From positions 1 through 50,918 of the forward strand of contig CANQBH010000012.1 in NCBI GenBank assembly GCA_947589155.1: a stretch of DNA of 50,918 nucleotides, read 5' to 3'. Below the pieces are notes generated by a model. That model was not told the origin of the DNA. It ran no database searches and worked only from the letters and a program-made list of their open reading frames with translations. Position numbers and translations under genes: made by a program. Each line of letters opens with the position of its first letter. Position 1 is the stretch's first letter. The DNA is from an uncultured Lachnospiraceae bacterium. GTDB lineage: Bacteria > Bacillota > Clostridia > Lachnospirales > Lachnospiraceae. Shown here in pieces: positions 1 through 7,794 of this stretch.

Positions 1-2
1 GG

Positions 3-101
3 GAAGTCATGAAATATGCGGAAGTGCTGCATGGCAGCATAGCAGAGGGCTCCACAGTGCGCAAGATCCTCGCGATCCGGGAGCAGATCGGGAATATTTA
101 A
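3..101 (+). CDS. 3' end of an unidentified gene (partial)
   Basis: An open frame enters from outside the window and stops at TAA (99-101). The 32 visible residues, ending KILAIREQIGNI, are helical and charged with no motif I can name. Its GC-rich codon use resembles the housekeeping genes after 7807 and contrasts with the AT-rich DNA that begins directly after its stop, so it probably marks the left border of the accessory segment. Product unknown. Confidence 0.5.
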   Translation, partial: EVMKYAEVLHGSIAEGSTVRKILAIREQIGNI

Positions 102-250
102 CTTGCCAAAAGAGAATAGCAGTTGTATGATCAGGAAAACAGGTCTAAAGTCATTTTCCTTTAGGAACAATCTTTTTCATATCAACTGACAATTCGTTTA
201 CTTCATCCTTTAACAGGCAATCAAGTGACAATTTAGACAATTTGTAGTAA

Positions 251-450
251 AATTAACTCAGCAATGTGTATCGTGGAGTTTGGGATACGGAATAGAAAGA
301 ATATTTTGAAATAGAGGCGTATTTAGAAGATTTAAGGATAAATTGTAGGACTTGAATCTGGAGAAACAGCGGTACCGATATCGTGACGAAGCCTATGAAA
401 AAATAGCAAGGCAATGGTGTGAAAGACACAGGATTGATCTTGCTGAATAA
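251..450 (+). pseudogene. Decayed small gene, unidentified
   Basis: Protein-like stretches occur in more than one forward frame. One frame reads VYRGVWDTE, a stop, then KEYFEIEAYLEDLR (about 266-337). Another gives LESGETAVPIS around 353-385. The mod-1 frame closes with DEAYEKIARQWCERHRIDLAE before TAA at 448-450. Joined, these would give one continuous acidic protein, so I infer a small gene broken by frameshifts and stops. It ends 17 bases before the next gene, as an operon partner would. No family recognised; sequence 102-250 before it shows nothing. Confidence 0.3.
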
Positions 451-467
451 AAGAAAGGGGTGCAGCA

Positions 468-1730
468 ATGATAGTTACAGAAGATATTATACCAATAGTG
501 AAAAACACAATCGCTGCATCCATTAAATCTAACACCCATCGCGGATATATTGGTTGGAGCAGTTGTGATAATATTTGCATGGACATGTATGATTGTCTGG
601 ATATGTGTGCTGAGACTTTGGAAATGAGTGGTTATATGATTGCGCTCGAGGCGGCTGCATATATCTTGGTATCTGGTGTTAAGTTAGCATCTCATGCAGA
701 TAGTAGTTCGGGAATGCTTACAGATGTTATCATGCGTACATACGAATTAATAGATAAATGCACAAATGAAATCGAAAAACAGGATAAACATATGCGGGAT
801 CAAGCGCTTGCATTGATTATAAAAGAGGCAAAAAAGAGCGTATTTGACGGTTGGACGGACTGGCGTTATGATTTGCTGAAATCTGGGATTTGTCTATGCG
901 ATGAAAAGAGCGCAAAGAAACTTGAAAAGGTTTTAGATGCCCTGTTGGAAATTTCAAAGGAGGATTATTTCCCTGAATACACAAAAAAAGAAGATTTGAT
1001 TTTAAGATATCTTTTACATCGACACTTGTATGGTAAAAAGAATACGCAGAAGGAACTATATCAGAATATTTCGATAAATGAACTCCGTATTATAGCGATC
1101 AAAGATGCTATGGAAGAGAAGAATTATGATGAAGCAGAGAAACTTTGTTTAGAGAAAGCAAACGAAGAAGAGACATGGTATTATCATAGCGGTGATCCGG
1201 AAGATTGGAATAACATGTTATATGACATATACAAGACAGCAAACCATACGGAAAAGCAAATCGCACAGGCAAAAAAGTTGCTGTTGATGGGAAATGAGAG
1301 GTTCTGGGATGTTTTGAAACAGATTTATAATGATTGCGGTGCATGGAATGAGAATTACGAGAACTTATTGGATGAATTAAAGGATAGCAAGCAAACTATT
1401 TGCTATCGTAGTATCCTTATTTCTGAAAATGAAAAGAAGAGATTGCTGGAAGATGTAATGGAAAATCCGGATGATTTGTTTTATTATGGAAAATATTTGG
1501 TGAAGGAATATGCGGAGCAGATCTATGAGTTGTGCTATAAGGATATCATTGAAAGTTGTGCTCGGGCAAAGGATAGACGAGAATACAAGAAGATAACGAA
1601 GAATATTGCACAACTTATAAAATGGAAGGGTAATGATACTGCTAAGTCGTTAATTGAGGAATTGAAGCAGAGATATCCAAGAAAACCGGCATTGTTGGAT
1701 GAATTGGAGAAGGTGGAGAAGAAATTGTAG
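468..1730 (+). CDS. Orphan helical-repeat protein resembling the C-terminal half of SWIM zinc-finger proteins
   Basis: This is a 420-residue, Lys/Glu-rich, wholly helical protein without signal peptide or membrane segment. The start ATG at 468 follows a good site (AAGGGGTG, 455-462). An N-terminal HRGYIGW segment (about residues 24-30) and a C-terminal block with YYGKYLVKEYAEQIYELC (about 342-359), then RYPRKPALLDELEKV, match from memory the region that follows the SWIM zinc finger in Firmicutes SWIM proteins, an alpha-superhelical repeat. The CxCxnCxH SWIM motif itself is absent and nothing upstream encodes it. Function unknown; probably a scaffold or interaction module. Low GC and AT-rich codon use set it apart from the core genes. 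Confidence 0.6.
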   Translation: MIVTEDIIPIVKNTIAASIKSNTHRGYIGWSSCDNICMDMYDCLDMCAETLEMSGYMIALEAAAYILVSGVKLASHADSSSGMLTDVIMRTYELIDKCTNEIEKQDKHMRDQALALIIKEAKKSVFDGWTDWRYDLLKSGICLCDEKSAKKLEKVLDALLEISKEDYFPEYTKKEDLILRYLLHRHLYGKKNTQKELYQNISINELRIIAIKDAMEEKNYDEAEKLCLEKANEEETWYYHSGDPEDWNNMLYDIYKTANHTEKQIAQAKKLLLMGNERFWDVLKQIYNDCGAWNENYENLLDELKDSKQTICYRSILISENEKKRLLEDVMENPDDLFYYGKYLVKEYAEQIYELCYKDIIESCARAKDRREYKKITKNIAQLIKWKGNDTAKSLIEELKQRYPRKPALLDELEKVEKKL

Positions 1731-1803
1731 TCGGAATACAATACTGGAATTTTAACATAGGATCACCAGTCTCAAAATTTATGAGATGAAATCCCGATAA
1801 GCG

Positions 1804-2112
1804 GTGCGGATAGACAATGTCATTCGGGGATTGTTTGTGAGCGTCTTTGACCACGCTGGAAAAATATGCCAGTATGACATTGCACCAAAAGAATGGATAC
1901 TGAACGGCGAAACAGTTATCTACGCCGATTTCACATCAGCCATATGGCAGTTTTATCCCTTCGGCGGGGGTAACACAAGAGCCGCCGCCGTGTTTATGAC
2001 TAAGAATATGAAAATCTTTGGGTTATGTAAGATGGTTAATGAACTTTCCATACGGGGAACTGATAAGAGAATACCTATCAAACGTGCATACAAAAAGAAA
2101 ACTGCGAGGTGA
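1804..2112 (+). pseudogene. Fic-domain protein remnant with lost catalytic residues
   Basis: The reading frame retains two pieces of a Fic AMP-transferase. Residues 14-42 (VFDHAGKICQYDI, then a WILNGETVIYADF segment) match the region before the Fic core. Residues 44-70 carry the core as WQFYPFGGGNTRAAAVF. In active relatives the core is HPFxEGNTR: here the catalytic His is Tyr (residue 51) and the acidic residue is Gly (55). About 40-50 residues that normally separate the two pieces are missing, so I infer an internal deletion. The remaining tail is unlike Fic. The frame starts only at GTG 1804 with no convincing ribosome site. It sits six bases before the PAS gene. Confidence 0.6.
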
Positions 2113-2117
2113 CGATC

Positions 2118-2507
2118 ATGCAAAGAGACGATAAAAGATCGTACAGTTCTTTTTTTCAAAGTATCATAGATCAGGATCGCAGTCCGGTCGTTATTTGCGA
2201 TCTGGCGCATGAGATTCTCTATATGAATCCGGCGGCGATAGAGAACTATGCCAAAAGCGGCGGTGAAAAACTGATTGGGACGAGCCTGCTGGACTGCCAT
2301 GCTCCGGCGGCGGTGGAGAAGATCAGGCAGGTGACGGACTGGTTTGCTGCGGATGAAAGCCATAACATCGTCTATACGTTTCATAACGAAAAAAAGAATA
2401 CGGATGTCTATATGGTGGCGCTGCGGGATCATGGCCGCCTGATCGGCTATTATGAGAAACATGAGTACCGTGGACCGGAGACGATGAAGCAATACGATAT
2501 GCCGTAA
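2118..2507 (+). CDS. Small PAS-domain protein
   Basis: The 129-residue product is essentially one PAS domain. The segment SPVVICDLAHEILYMNPAA (about 22-40) is the typical N-terminal PAS strand-helix, followed by GTSLLDCH and a C-terminal VALRDHGRLIGYYEKHE strand pair. ATG 2118 is preferred because GAGGTG (2106-2111) lies six bases upstream; a GTG at 2109 is possible. There is no output domain and no membrane segment, so it probably senses a ligand or redox state and acts through a partner. The next gene starts 66 bases downstream on the same strand and is the obvious candidate partner. Ligand unknown. Confidence 0.75.
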   Translation: MQRDDKRSYSSFFQSIIDQDRSPVVICDLAHEILYMNPAAIENYAKSGGEKLIGTSLLDCHAPAAVEKIRQVTDWFAADESHNIVYTFHNEKKNTDVYMVALRDHGRLIGYYEKHEYRGPETMKQYDMP

Positions 2508-2573
2508 GAAATCCGTTTTCCGGAACCGATTGTGACAGGTTTGAAGAAAAATGCTTTTGGAACGGAGGCTGTT

Positions 2574-3725
2574 ATGCGAAAAAGAATGCTTGGGAAAACC
2601 GGTCTTATGGTGAGTGAAATAGGATTTGGCGGGGAATGGCTGGAACGGCATTCCAGAGAGGAGGCCGTAGAACTGGTGCGCTGTGCAGGGAATCGCGGCA
2701 TCAATATCATCGACTGCTGGATGCCCGACCCAAAATCCAGAGACATTATCGGAGAGGCCATGTCTGGCAACAGAGAGAACTGGTATGTGCAGGGACATCT
2801 GGGCTCTACGCTGATAAACGGCCAGTATGTGCGCACCAGAGAGATGAAGTATGTCAAACCCGCTTTCGAAGATCTGCTTGTGCGACTGCGGACGGATTAT
2901 ATCGATATCGGCATGATACACTATGTGGATACGGAGGAGGACTGGGTATCCCTGCAGGATTCCGAATATATGAAATATGTTTTGGAATTGCGGGAAAAAG
3001 GGACGATCCGCCATATCGGGCTGAGTTCCCATAATCCTAAGACCGCAAAATTGGCCGTGCAGTCGGGGATCGTGGAAATGATCCTTTTCAGCATCAATCC
3101 TGCTTTTGATATGCTGCCTGCCGATGAAGATTTGGACGAACTGCTGTCGGATGGATATCGGTATGACCGCGGACTTTCCGGAATTGACGCCGAAAGGGCA
3201 GAACTGTATCGGATGTGTGAAGAAAGAAATGTTGGGATAACCGTTATGAAGGGTTTTGCCGGAGGCAGGCTGTTTGATGAAAAACGCTCGCCTTTTGGAG
3301 TGAGCCTTTCGCCGGTGCAGTGCATCCATTATGCGCTGACGCGCCCGGGCGTAGCGTCGATTCTGTGCGGATACGATACGAAAGAGCAGGTTGATATGGC
3401 GGTGCATTATGAGAACGCCACGGAAGAAGAAAAGGATTATGCGACGGTTCTTGCCAACGCGCCGCTTCACTCTTACAGAGGGGAATGTACCTACTGCGGA
3501 CACTGTAAACCGTGTGCGGCGCACTTGGACATTGCGATGATCAATAAATACTATGATCTTGCCGAGATGCAGCCTGCCGTACCTGCAACGATCCGATCCC
3601 ATTATGAACTGTTGGAACATAAGGCTTCTGAATGTATCGCCTGCGGAGCCTGTGAATCACGCTGCCCGTTTGAAGTCCCCATCGCGGAACGCATGAAGAA
3701 GGCGGCGGAACTGTTCGGATGCTAG
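2574..3725 (+). CDS. Aldo/keto reductase-fold protein with C-terminal ferredoxin domain
   Basis: The 383-residue protein has an AKR TIM barrel (about 1-300; MLGKTGLMVSEIGFGG at the start, IRHIGLSSHNP in the middle) fused to a C-terminal domain with two Cys clusters, CTYCGHCKPC and CIACGACESRCP, which should bind two 4Fe-4S clusters. The start ATG 2574 follows GGAGG at 2564-2568. The AKR tetrad looks incomplete: Asp47 and His116 are present, but the position of the catalytic Tyr reads CWMPDP and the usual Lys strand reads YVQGHLG. It therefore may not be a standard NADPH carbonyl reductase; a redox or electron-transfer role is possible. Cytoplasmic, likely co-transcribed with the PAS gene. Confidence 0.8.
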   Translation: MRKRMLGKTGLMVSEIGFGGEWLERHSREEAVELVRCAGNRGINIIDCWMPDPKSRDIIGEAMSGNRENWYVQGHLGSTLINGQYVRTREMKYVKPAFEDLLVRLRTDYIDIGMIHYVDTEEDWVSLQDSEYMKYVLELREKGTIRHIGLSSHNPKTAKLAVQSGIVEMILFSINPAFDMLPADEDLDELLSDGYRYDRGLSGIDAERAELYRMCEERNVGITVMKGFAGGRLFDEKRSPFGVSLSPVQCIHYALTRPGVASILCGYDTKEQVDMAVHYENATEEEKDYATVLANAPLHSYRGECTYCGHCKPCAAHLDIAMINKYYDLAEMQPAVPATIRSHYELLEHKASECIACGACESRCPFEVPIAERMKKAAELFGC

Positions 3726-3769
3726 GTGCGTCTGTGACGGCGGTAGGCGGCGGAAGGATGGTTAAACGA

Positions 3770-3827
3770 AAACAACCACAGAATCCTTCATTTTCCGTGG
3801 ATGGCCGAAAGGATACTGTGGCTGTTT
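3770..3827. terminator. Long inverted repeat between convergent genes
   Basis: The arms 3770-3788 and 3809-3827 are complementary over 19 bases with two mismatches and a 20-base loop. The repeat lies between the reductase stop (3725) and the end of the oppositely transcribed transporter (3919). No T-run follows on the plus strand, so this is an atypical terminator or a mobile-element scar. A small open frame across it (3719-3913) has no ribosome site and I do not call it a gene. Confidence 0.4.
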
Positions 3828-3918
3828 CTGTGAGCGGCAGTGAAGACGCCGCCTCTATCACATCAATAATTCGTATGGTAGATGCCCGGAGCAGGAAGTT
3901 GCTGTTGCCGTAAGGCTT

Positions 3919-5343
3919 CTATTCCGCCTCTCTTCTGGCCCTGAGATCGGTGTACAACACTTCCAGCCTGCTCTTGGACAACTTGTAGCAGAATGCCAGC
4001 AGCACAAACATCACCAGCAGCACGATGGCCGGAACGAGCGTCGCCATATTGTAGAGGCGACTGACGACTTCCGCACTCTGTTTTGTGGCGTCCACCTGAT
4101 AGCCGATCACGGCCAGCAGCAGCGGCACCCCGACGCCCGCCAATGTCTGCCCCAGTTTTCTGGTAAAGGAGTAAACGGCATAGGCAGAGCCCTCCTCGCG
4201 GCGTCCGGAGATAAACTCATGGTAATCAATGACGTCCATGACGAGCGCCCAGACCTCCAGAGTCAGGAAGGTCTGTCCCGCACCTGACAGAAACAGCAGC
4301 ACCATAAAGATGTAGGGATTGGCCGCCAGATTGGTAAAGCCGATCACATACATCAGGAAATTGATCACCGCCGCAAAACCAAGCCCAAACGCGCACAGTT
4401 CCTTCTTTCCAAATTTGCGGACCAGTTTGCCGATGATCGGCAGAAACATGGCCATGGGCACGTAGGTGCAGACCGTCACAAAACTGTACAGGCCCGGCTT
4501 CTCATAATAATTTAAGAACAGATAATTGTAGGTCGTCTGCGTATACATCTGGAAGGCGATCAACAGCATGGACACCAGACAGAGGATCAAAAACGGCGGG
4601 TTCTTGAGAAGATCCTTAACCGTGCGGAACACATGCATTTTTCCTGTGTTCTCCTTCTGCTGTGCCGCAGTCGTGGTCACACGCTCTCGGGTATTTTTGA
4701 AATGAATTCCGTAAATGCCCACAGACAAAACGGCAATACACAATACAGCAAAGGACAGTTTGGAAGGATCCAGCACTTTGGCAGCCGTCCCGTCTTCTCC
4801 GAGCACCGTGGAATATACCAGCAGCGGCAAAAGGATCATCGATGGAATATTGCCGAAGCCGGCACCAACGGAACGCCAAACGGAAAGCGAGGAACGCTCC
4901 TGCGGATCATCGGTGATAGCCGAGGCCAGCGAACCGTAGGGAATATTTACTCCCGTATACATCATCCCGTAAAAAATATAAGTAATGTAGGCGTAAATCA
5001 AATATTGATTGGTGGTAAGTCCGGGGATCTTGACAAACAGCAAAACTGCCGCAACCGCCAAAGGAAGTGAAGCCCACATGATATACGGACGGAAACGCCC
5101 GTACTTGGTAGGCTTTCGGGAATCAATAAAACCTCCCCAGATGGGATCGTTGATGGCGTCCCAAACCCTTGCCACCAGCATAAGAATCGTGATCTGTGCC
5201 AGCGGAATATGCAGACAGTCCGTATAAAACATCGTGAGAAACGATGAGATCAGCGAGAATGTCAGCACGCCGCCGAAATCTCCGCAGGCATACGCCATCT
5301 TTTCCTTGGCGGAAATGCCTGAAGTTTTCTTGGTTTCTTCCAT
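3919..5343 (-). CDS. GPH-family sugar:cation symporter (MFS fold)
   Basis: A 474-residue polytopic protein with about 12 membrane segments. The N-terminal motif KMAYACGDFGG and the following VARVWDAINDPIWGG with KYGRFRPYI are hallmarks of the glycoside-pentoside-hexuronide:cation symporter family (melibiose, xylose, glucuronide carriers). Length is normal. ATG at 5343 follows GGAGGT at a seven-base distance. It should import a glycoside with Na+ or H+ through the cytoplasmic membrane. No glycosidase or regulator is adjacent, so the substrate cannot be inferred. GC content is near that of core genes, unlike the AT-rich flanks. Confidence 0.88.
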   Translation of the reverse strand: MEETKKTSGISAKEKMAYACGDFGGVLTFSLISSFLTMFYTDCLHIPLAQITILMLVARVWDAINDPIWGGFIDSRKPTKYGRFRPYIMWASLPLAVAAVLLFVKIPGLTTNQYLIYAYITYIFYGMMYTGVNIPYGSLASAITDDPQERSSLSVWRSVGAGFGNIPSMILLPLLVYSTVLGEDGTAAKVLDPSKLSFAVLCIAVLSVGIYGIHFKNTRERVTTTAAQQKENTGKMHVFRTVKDLLKNPPFLILCLVSMLLIAFQMYTQTTYNYLFLNYYEKPGLYSFVTVCTYVPMAMFLPIIGKLVRKFGKKELCAFGLGFAAVINFLMYVIGFTNLAANPYIFMVLLFLSGAGQTFLTLEVWALVMDVIDYHEFISGRREEGSAYAVYSFTRKLGQTLAGVGVPLLLAVIGYQVDATKQSAEVVSRLYNMATLVPAIVLLVMFVLLAFCYKLSKSRLEVLYTDLRARREAE

Positions 5344-5569
5344 TAGTAATACCTCCCATAATTTATATAATCCTACTTTAGCATACTTCTTCTCAAAAAT
5401 CGAATGTAACTGGTAAGATTAACTGCGAAAATAGAAAAACGCAAATCAACACCATTATGATTCAACAACAAGATATATCTGTAATAACCGTAACTTTTTG
5501 TGGTATAGTAGAGTAGAATAAAGGAAAATGATATAATTTAGATAAAATTTTGATAGGGAGTGAAAGCAT

Positions 5570-5824
5570 ATGCTGCAGATCAGACCGGTTTCCGATTTGA
5601 GAAATAAGTTTCCGGATATTGAGAAGATTGTAAATACAGGTGAACCTGTATATTTGACGAAAAACGGATATGGTGCAATGGTGGTACTTAGTCTGGAAGA
5701 ATATTCGAGACTGACAGATGGGGTAGAAGCAGCATTGGATAAAGTGGACAGACTTGCGGCAGAGGATGCAGCGAGGATAAGCCATGAGGAAGTTTTTGGG
5801 AAAATGAGGGGGAAAACATTATGA
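5570..5824 (+). CDS. Phd/YefM-family antitoxin, probably 3'-truncated
   Basis: The 84-residue product starts RPVSDLRNKFPDIEKIV and contains GEPVYLTKNGYGAMVVLSLE, the DNA-binding N-terminal domain of Phd/YefM antitoxins. The C-terminal toxin-binding helix ends abruptly with FGKMRGKTL. ATG 5570 follows GGGAGTG. A toxin gene should follow within a few bases, but the next sequence is a fragment of the phosphatase gene at 7807, whose leader homology begins inside the last antitoxin codons (5809). I infer a recombination junction that removed the toxin and cut the antitoxin end. It may still bind its promoter. Confidence 0.75.
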   Translation: MLQIRPVSDLRNKFPDIEKIVNTGEPVYLTKNGYGAMVVLSLEEYSRLTDGVEAALDKVDRLAAEDAARISHEEVFGKMRGKTL

Positions 5825-5849
5825 TAAAAATTCTTTTCATCTGCCACGG
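5809..5849 (+). repeat. Left copy of a 41-bp direct repeat (partner 7795-7835)
   Basis: Identical at 38 of 41 positions to 7795-7835. It covers the leader and first nine codons plus of the phosphatase gene. The copies are 1,986 bases apart and flank the intact Fic gene and several remnants. Confidence 0.8.
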
Positions 5850-5874
5850 TAGGAGTCAGGTAAAAACCGCATAA
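5821..5874 (+). pseudogene. 5' fragment of a low-molecular-weight phosphotyrosine phosphatase gene
   Basis: The frame ATG 5821 to TAA 5874 encodes MIKILFICHG followed by an unrelated RSQVKTA. The first ten residues and the upstream bases duplicate the start of the intact phosphatase at 7807. It overlaps the antitoxin stop by ATGA. The catalytic loop is lost immediately after the Cys-His-Gly, so it cannot be functional. Confidence 0.7.
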
Positions 5875-5886
5875 TTTAAGAATGAA

Positions 5887-5966
5887 TTAGGTGAATTTTG
5901 GGACAAAATATTGATTATCGCCTAAATGAGTGGTATAATTAGGCGAAAAGAGAGGAAGTAGGCGAA
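5887..5966 (+). promoter_or_regulatory. fic promoter with clustered TTAGGCGAA repeats
   Basis: A sigma-A type promoter is visible: TTGATT (5911-5916), 17 bases, TATAAT (5934-5939). Around it are four copies of a nonamer: TTAGGTGAA 5887-5895, inverted ATCGCCTAA 5917-5925, TTAGGCGAA 5939-5947 and GTAGGCGAA 5958-5966. The second and third form an inverted repeat across spacer and -10; the last touches the start codon. This looks like an operator for autorepression, perhaps by the C-terminal winged helix of the Fic protein. Confidence 0.6.
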
Positions 5967-7015
5967 TGCGGATTTTCAATTATGCTAATTTAAAAAATCA
6001 CAGATGGGATTCGGAAATTCTTGGATTGGTAGCGCAGATCCATGAGTTTAAAGGGAAACAGGAATTATATCTTAAGCAGAAACCGGCCACACTGGAAAAA
6101 CTGGTCGAGATAGCCAAAATACAAAGTACAGAGGCTTCCAATAAGATTGAAGGCATTGTTACGACAAGCACCAGGCTTCAGCAGCTTATTATGGAAAAGA
6201 CAACGCCAAGGAACAGAGATGAAGAAGAAATTATGGGGTATCGGGATGTTTTGAATACGATCCATGAGAGTTATGACTATATCCCAATCCGTTCCTCTTA
6301 TATTTTGCAGCTCCACCGGGATCTATATCAATATTCGCAGAAGGATATCGGGGGAAGGTTCAAGAATACGCAGAATGTGATAGCCGAAAACCACCCGGAC
6401 GGAACGCAGACAGTGAGATTTACTCCTTTGGCGCCTTATGAGACGCCGGGGGCAATCGATTCCATCTGCGATAATTTCAATCAGGCAATAGACGCCTGCA
6501 TCGTGGATCCGCTGGTATTGATTCCGATCTTCATCAATGATTTTCTGTGCATCCATCCATTCAATGACGGAAATGGCCGGATGTCCCGTCTGCTTACCAC
6601 GCTCCTTTTATATCGGTGCGGGTATGTTGTGGGGAGATATATCAGTTTGGAGAGTAAAATAGAAAAGACGAAGGAAAATTATTATGATGTATTGGAACAG
6701 TGTGGGAACGGCTGGCATGAGAATGAAAATGATCCGGCCCCATTTATAAAATATATGCTTGGAATTGTGCTGGCAGCTTACAGGGATTTTGAGACCCGGA
6801 TCAGTCTTGTGGAAGATAAACTGCCCGCAATAGAAATGGTCAGAAAAGCGGTTTGTGAAAAAATCGGAAAATTTACGAAGAGTGAGATCATGGAACTTGT
6901 GCCGTCCCTGTCTAAGGCTTCCGTAGAAAATTCGTTGACACAGTTGATGAAAGACGGGGTGATTGACAGGCATGGAAAAGGAAAAGCGACATTCTATACA
7001 AGGGCAGATATATAG
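5966..7015 (+). CDS. Fic-family AMP transferase with N-terminal inhibitory helix
   Basis: A 349-residue cytoplasmic protein. Residues 58-63 read SNKIEG, the (S/T)xxxE(G/N) inhibitory motif placed N-terminal to the core, which makes this a class II Fic protein held inactive until relieved. The catalytic loop HPFNDGNGRMSR (197-208) is complete: His197, Asp201, Asn203, Arg205, Arg208. The C-terminal about 75 residues (FTKSEIMELVPSLSKASVEN) look like a winged helix-turn-helix. Expected activity is transfer of AMP from ATP to a Ser, Thr or Tyr of a target protein; the target is unknown. It stands alone within the repeat-bounded segment; the promoter carries clustered repeats. Confidence 0.88.
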   Translation: MRIFNYANLKNHRWDSEILGLVAQIHEFKGKQELYLKQKPATLEKLVEIAKIQSTEASNKIEGIVTTSTRLQQLIMEKTTPRNRDEEEIMGYRDVLNTIHESYDYIPIRSSYILQLHRDLYQYSQKDIGGRFKNTQNVIAENHPDGTQTVRFTPLAPYETPGAIDSICDNFNQAIDACIVDPLVLIPIFINDFLCIHPFNDGNGRMSRLLTTLLLYRCGYVVGRYISLESKIEKTKENYYDVLEQCGNGWHENENDPAPFIKYMLGIVLAAYRDFETRISLVEDKLPAIEMVRKAVCEKIGKFTKSEIMELVPSLSKASVENSLTQLMKDGVIDRHGKGKATFYTRADI

Positions 7016-7023
7016 AAAAATAA

Positions 7024-7200
7024 CGAGTTCGTTTTTGGAAACTAAATTTTGAACCATATCATTCTATTCAAGAGTGCAAGTATGCCTATTATCGTATTTA
7101 TGTAGTTTATTATGTTGTAATAGATGATAATCCGGATGATTTGGTTAGGGAAGTCAGAAGGTTTCTCTATAATGGACAGAATAGGGATAGGTTGCTTTGA
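7024..7200 (+). pseudogene. Possible RelE/ParE-type toxin C-terminal remnant
   Basis: An open frame without start codon, following a stop at 7021-7023, ends with YYVVIDDNPDDLVREVRRF then LYNGQNRDRLL before TGA (7198-7200). The pattern of two hydrophobic strands followed by R-x-LYxGxxR resembles the C-termini of RelE/ParE toxins. The similarity is judged by eye and weak. If right, it may be the lost partner of the antitoxin at 5570, now on the other side of the fic gene. Confidence 0.3.
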
Positions 7201-7257
7201 AAATGATGGATACCAATTAAAGATAAGCATTATTAAGTGATAAAGCGGTGTGTGAAT

Positions 7258-7416
7258 ATGATTAGGGATTTATATCAGTTAGTTCGAGATTTAATTGAAG
7301 AAGCAAGAAATGGTGGAAATTAGACTAAATTACTGAATTCAGATGTACTGTATAAGAAATTATTGAAATTGATAAATTCATCTGAAGTTGTAGAAGATGT
7401 CAAGAACGATAGTTGA
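7258..7416 (+). pseudogene. Interrupted small reading frame
   Basis: ATG 7258 opens MIRDLYQLVRDLIEEARNGGN, an in-frame TAG lies at 7321-7323, and the same frame continues as TKLLNSDVLYKKLLKL to TGA 7414-7416. It has the look of a short helical protein broken by one stop. No family recognised. The stretch 7417-7560 beyond it holds nothing I can identify. Confidence 0.3.
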
Positions 7417-7581
7417 AAATCTGTTAAAAAATCATATATTGAACAGATATTTTGAGATTTAGAATTGAATAAACACACATATGCAGTCGGTAGATTTCAT
7501 TCTGTCAGCTGCTTTTTCGATGGGAAAATAGATTTTGTTATGGTATAATCCTGATTGCAAGTAGGGGTATTGTTAAAAAGT

Positions 7582-7643
7582 GAACACCCCTAATTCAAAA
7601 GCGAACACCCCTAGGGCAAAATCGGAGTAGTCTGAACACCCCT
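7582..7643. repeat. Three direct copies of GAACACCCCT
   Basis: Copies lie at 7582-7591, 7603-7612 and 7634-7643, 21 and 31 bases apart, which are close to two and three helical turns. An imperfect inverted match (TAGGGGTATTGTT) starts at 7562. Repeated short sites of this kind occur at ends of some insertion sequences such as IS21-type elements, but no transposase is present here. Confidence 0.45.
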
Positions 7644-7794
7644 TTTTGACTACGATTTGACTATTACACAGGAATATGATGTGCCACGATATGCCAAGAT
7701 AGGGTATAAAGTGTGGCAAATAAATAAAATTGATTTGAGTGCCGGAAACCCAAACAAATCAACGCAAAACGGGGCATATCATGGCATTTCAAGA

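Noticed and set aside
1953-3620. A 555-residue minus-strand frame opposite the PAS and AKR genes
   Set aside because: Arg/His-rich composition, no motif, no start signal; the plus-strand genes have clear domains.
3719-3913. A 64-codon frame after the reductase gene
   Set aside because: No ribosome site, crosses the 19-bp inverted repeat, no recognisable protein features.
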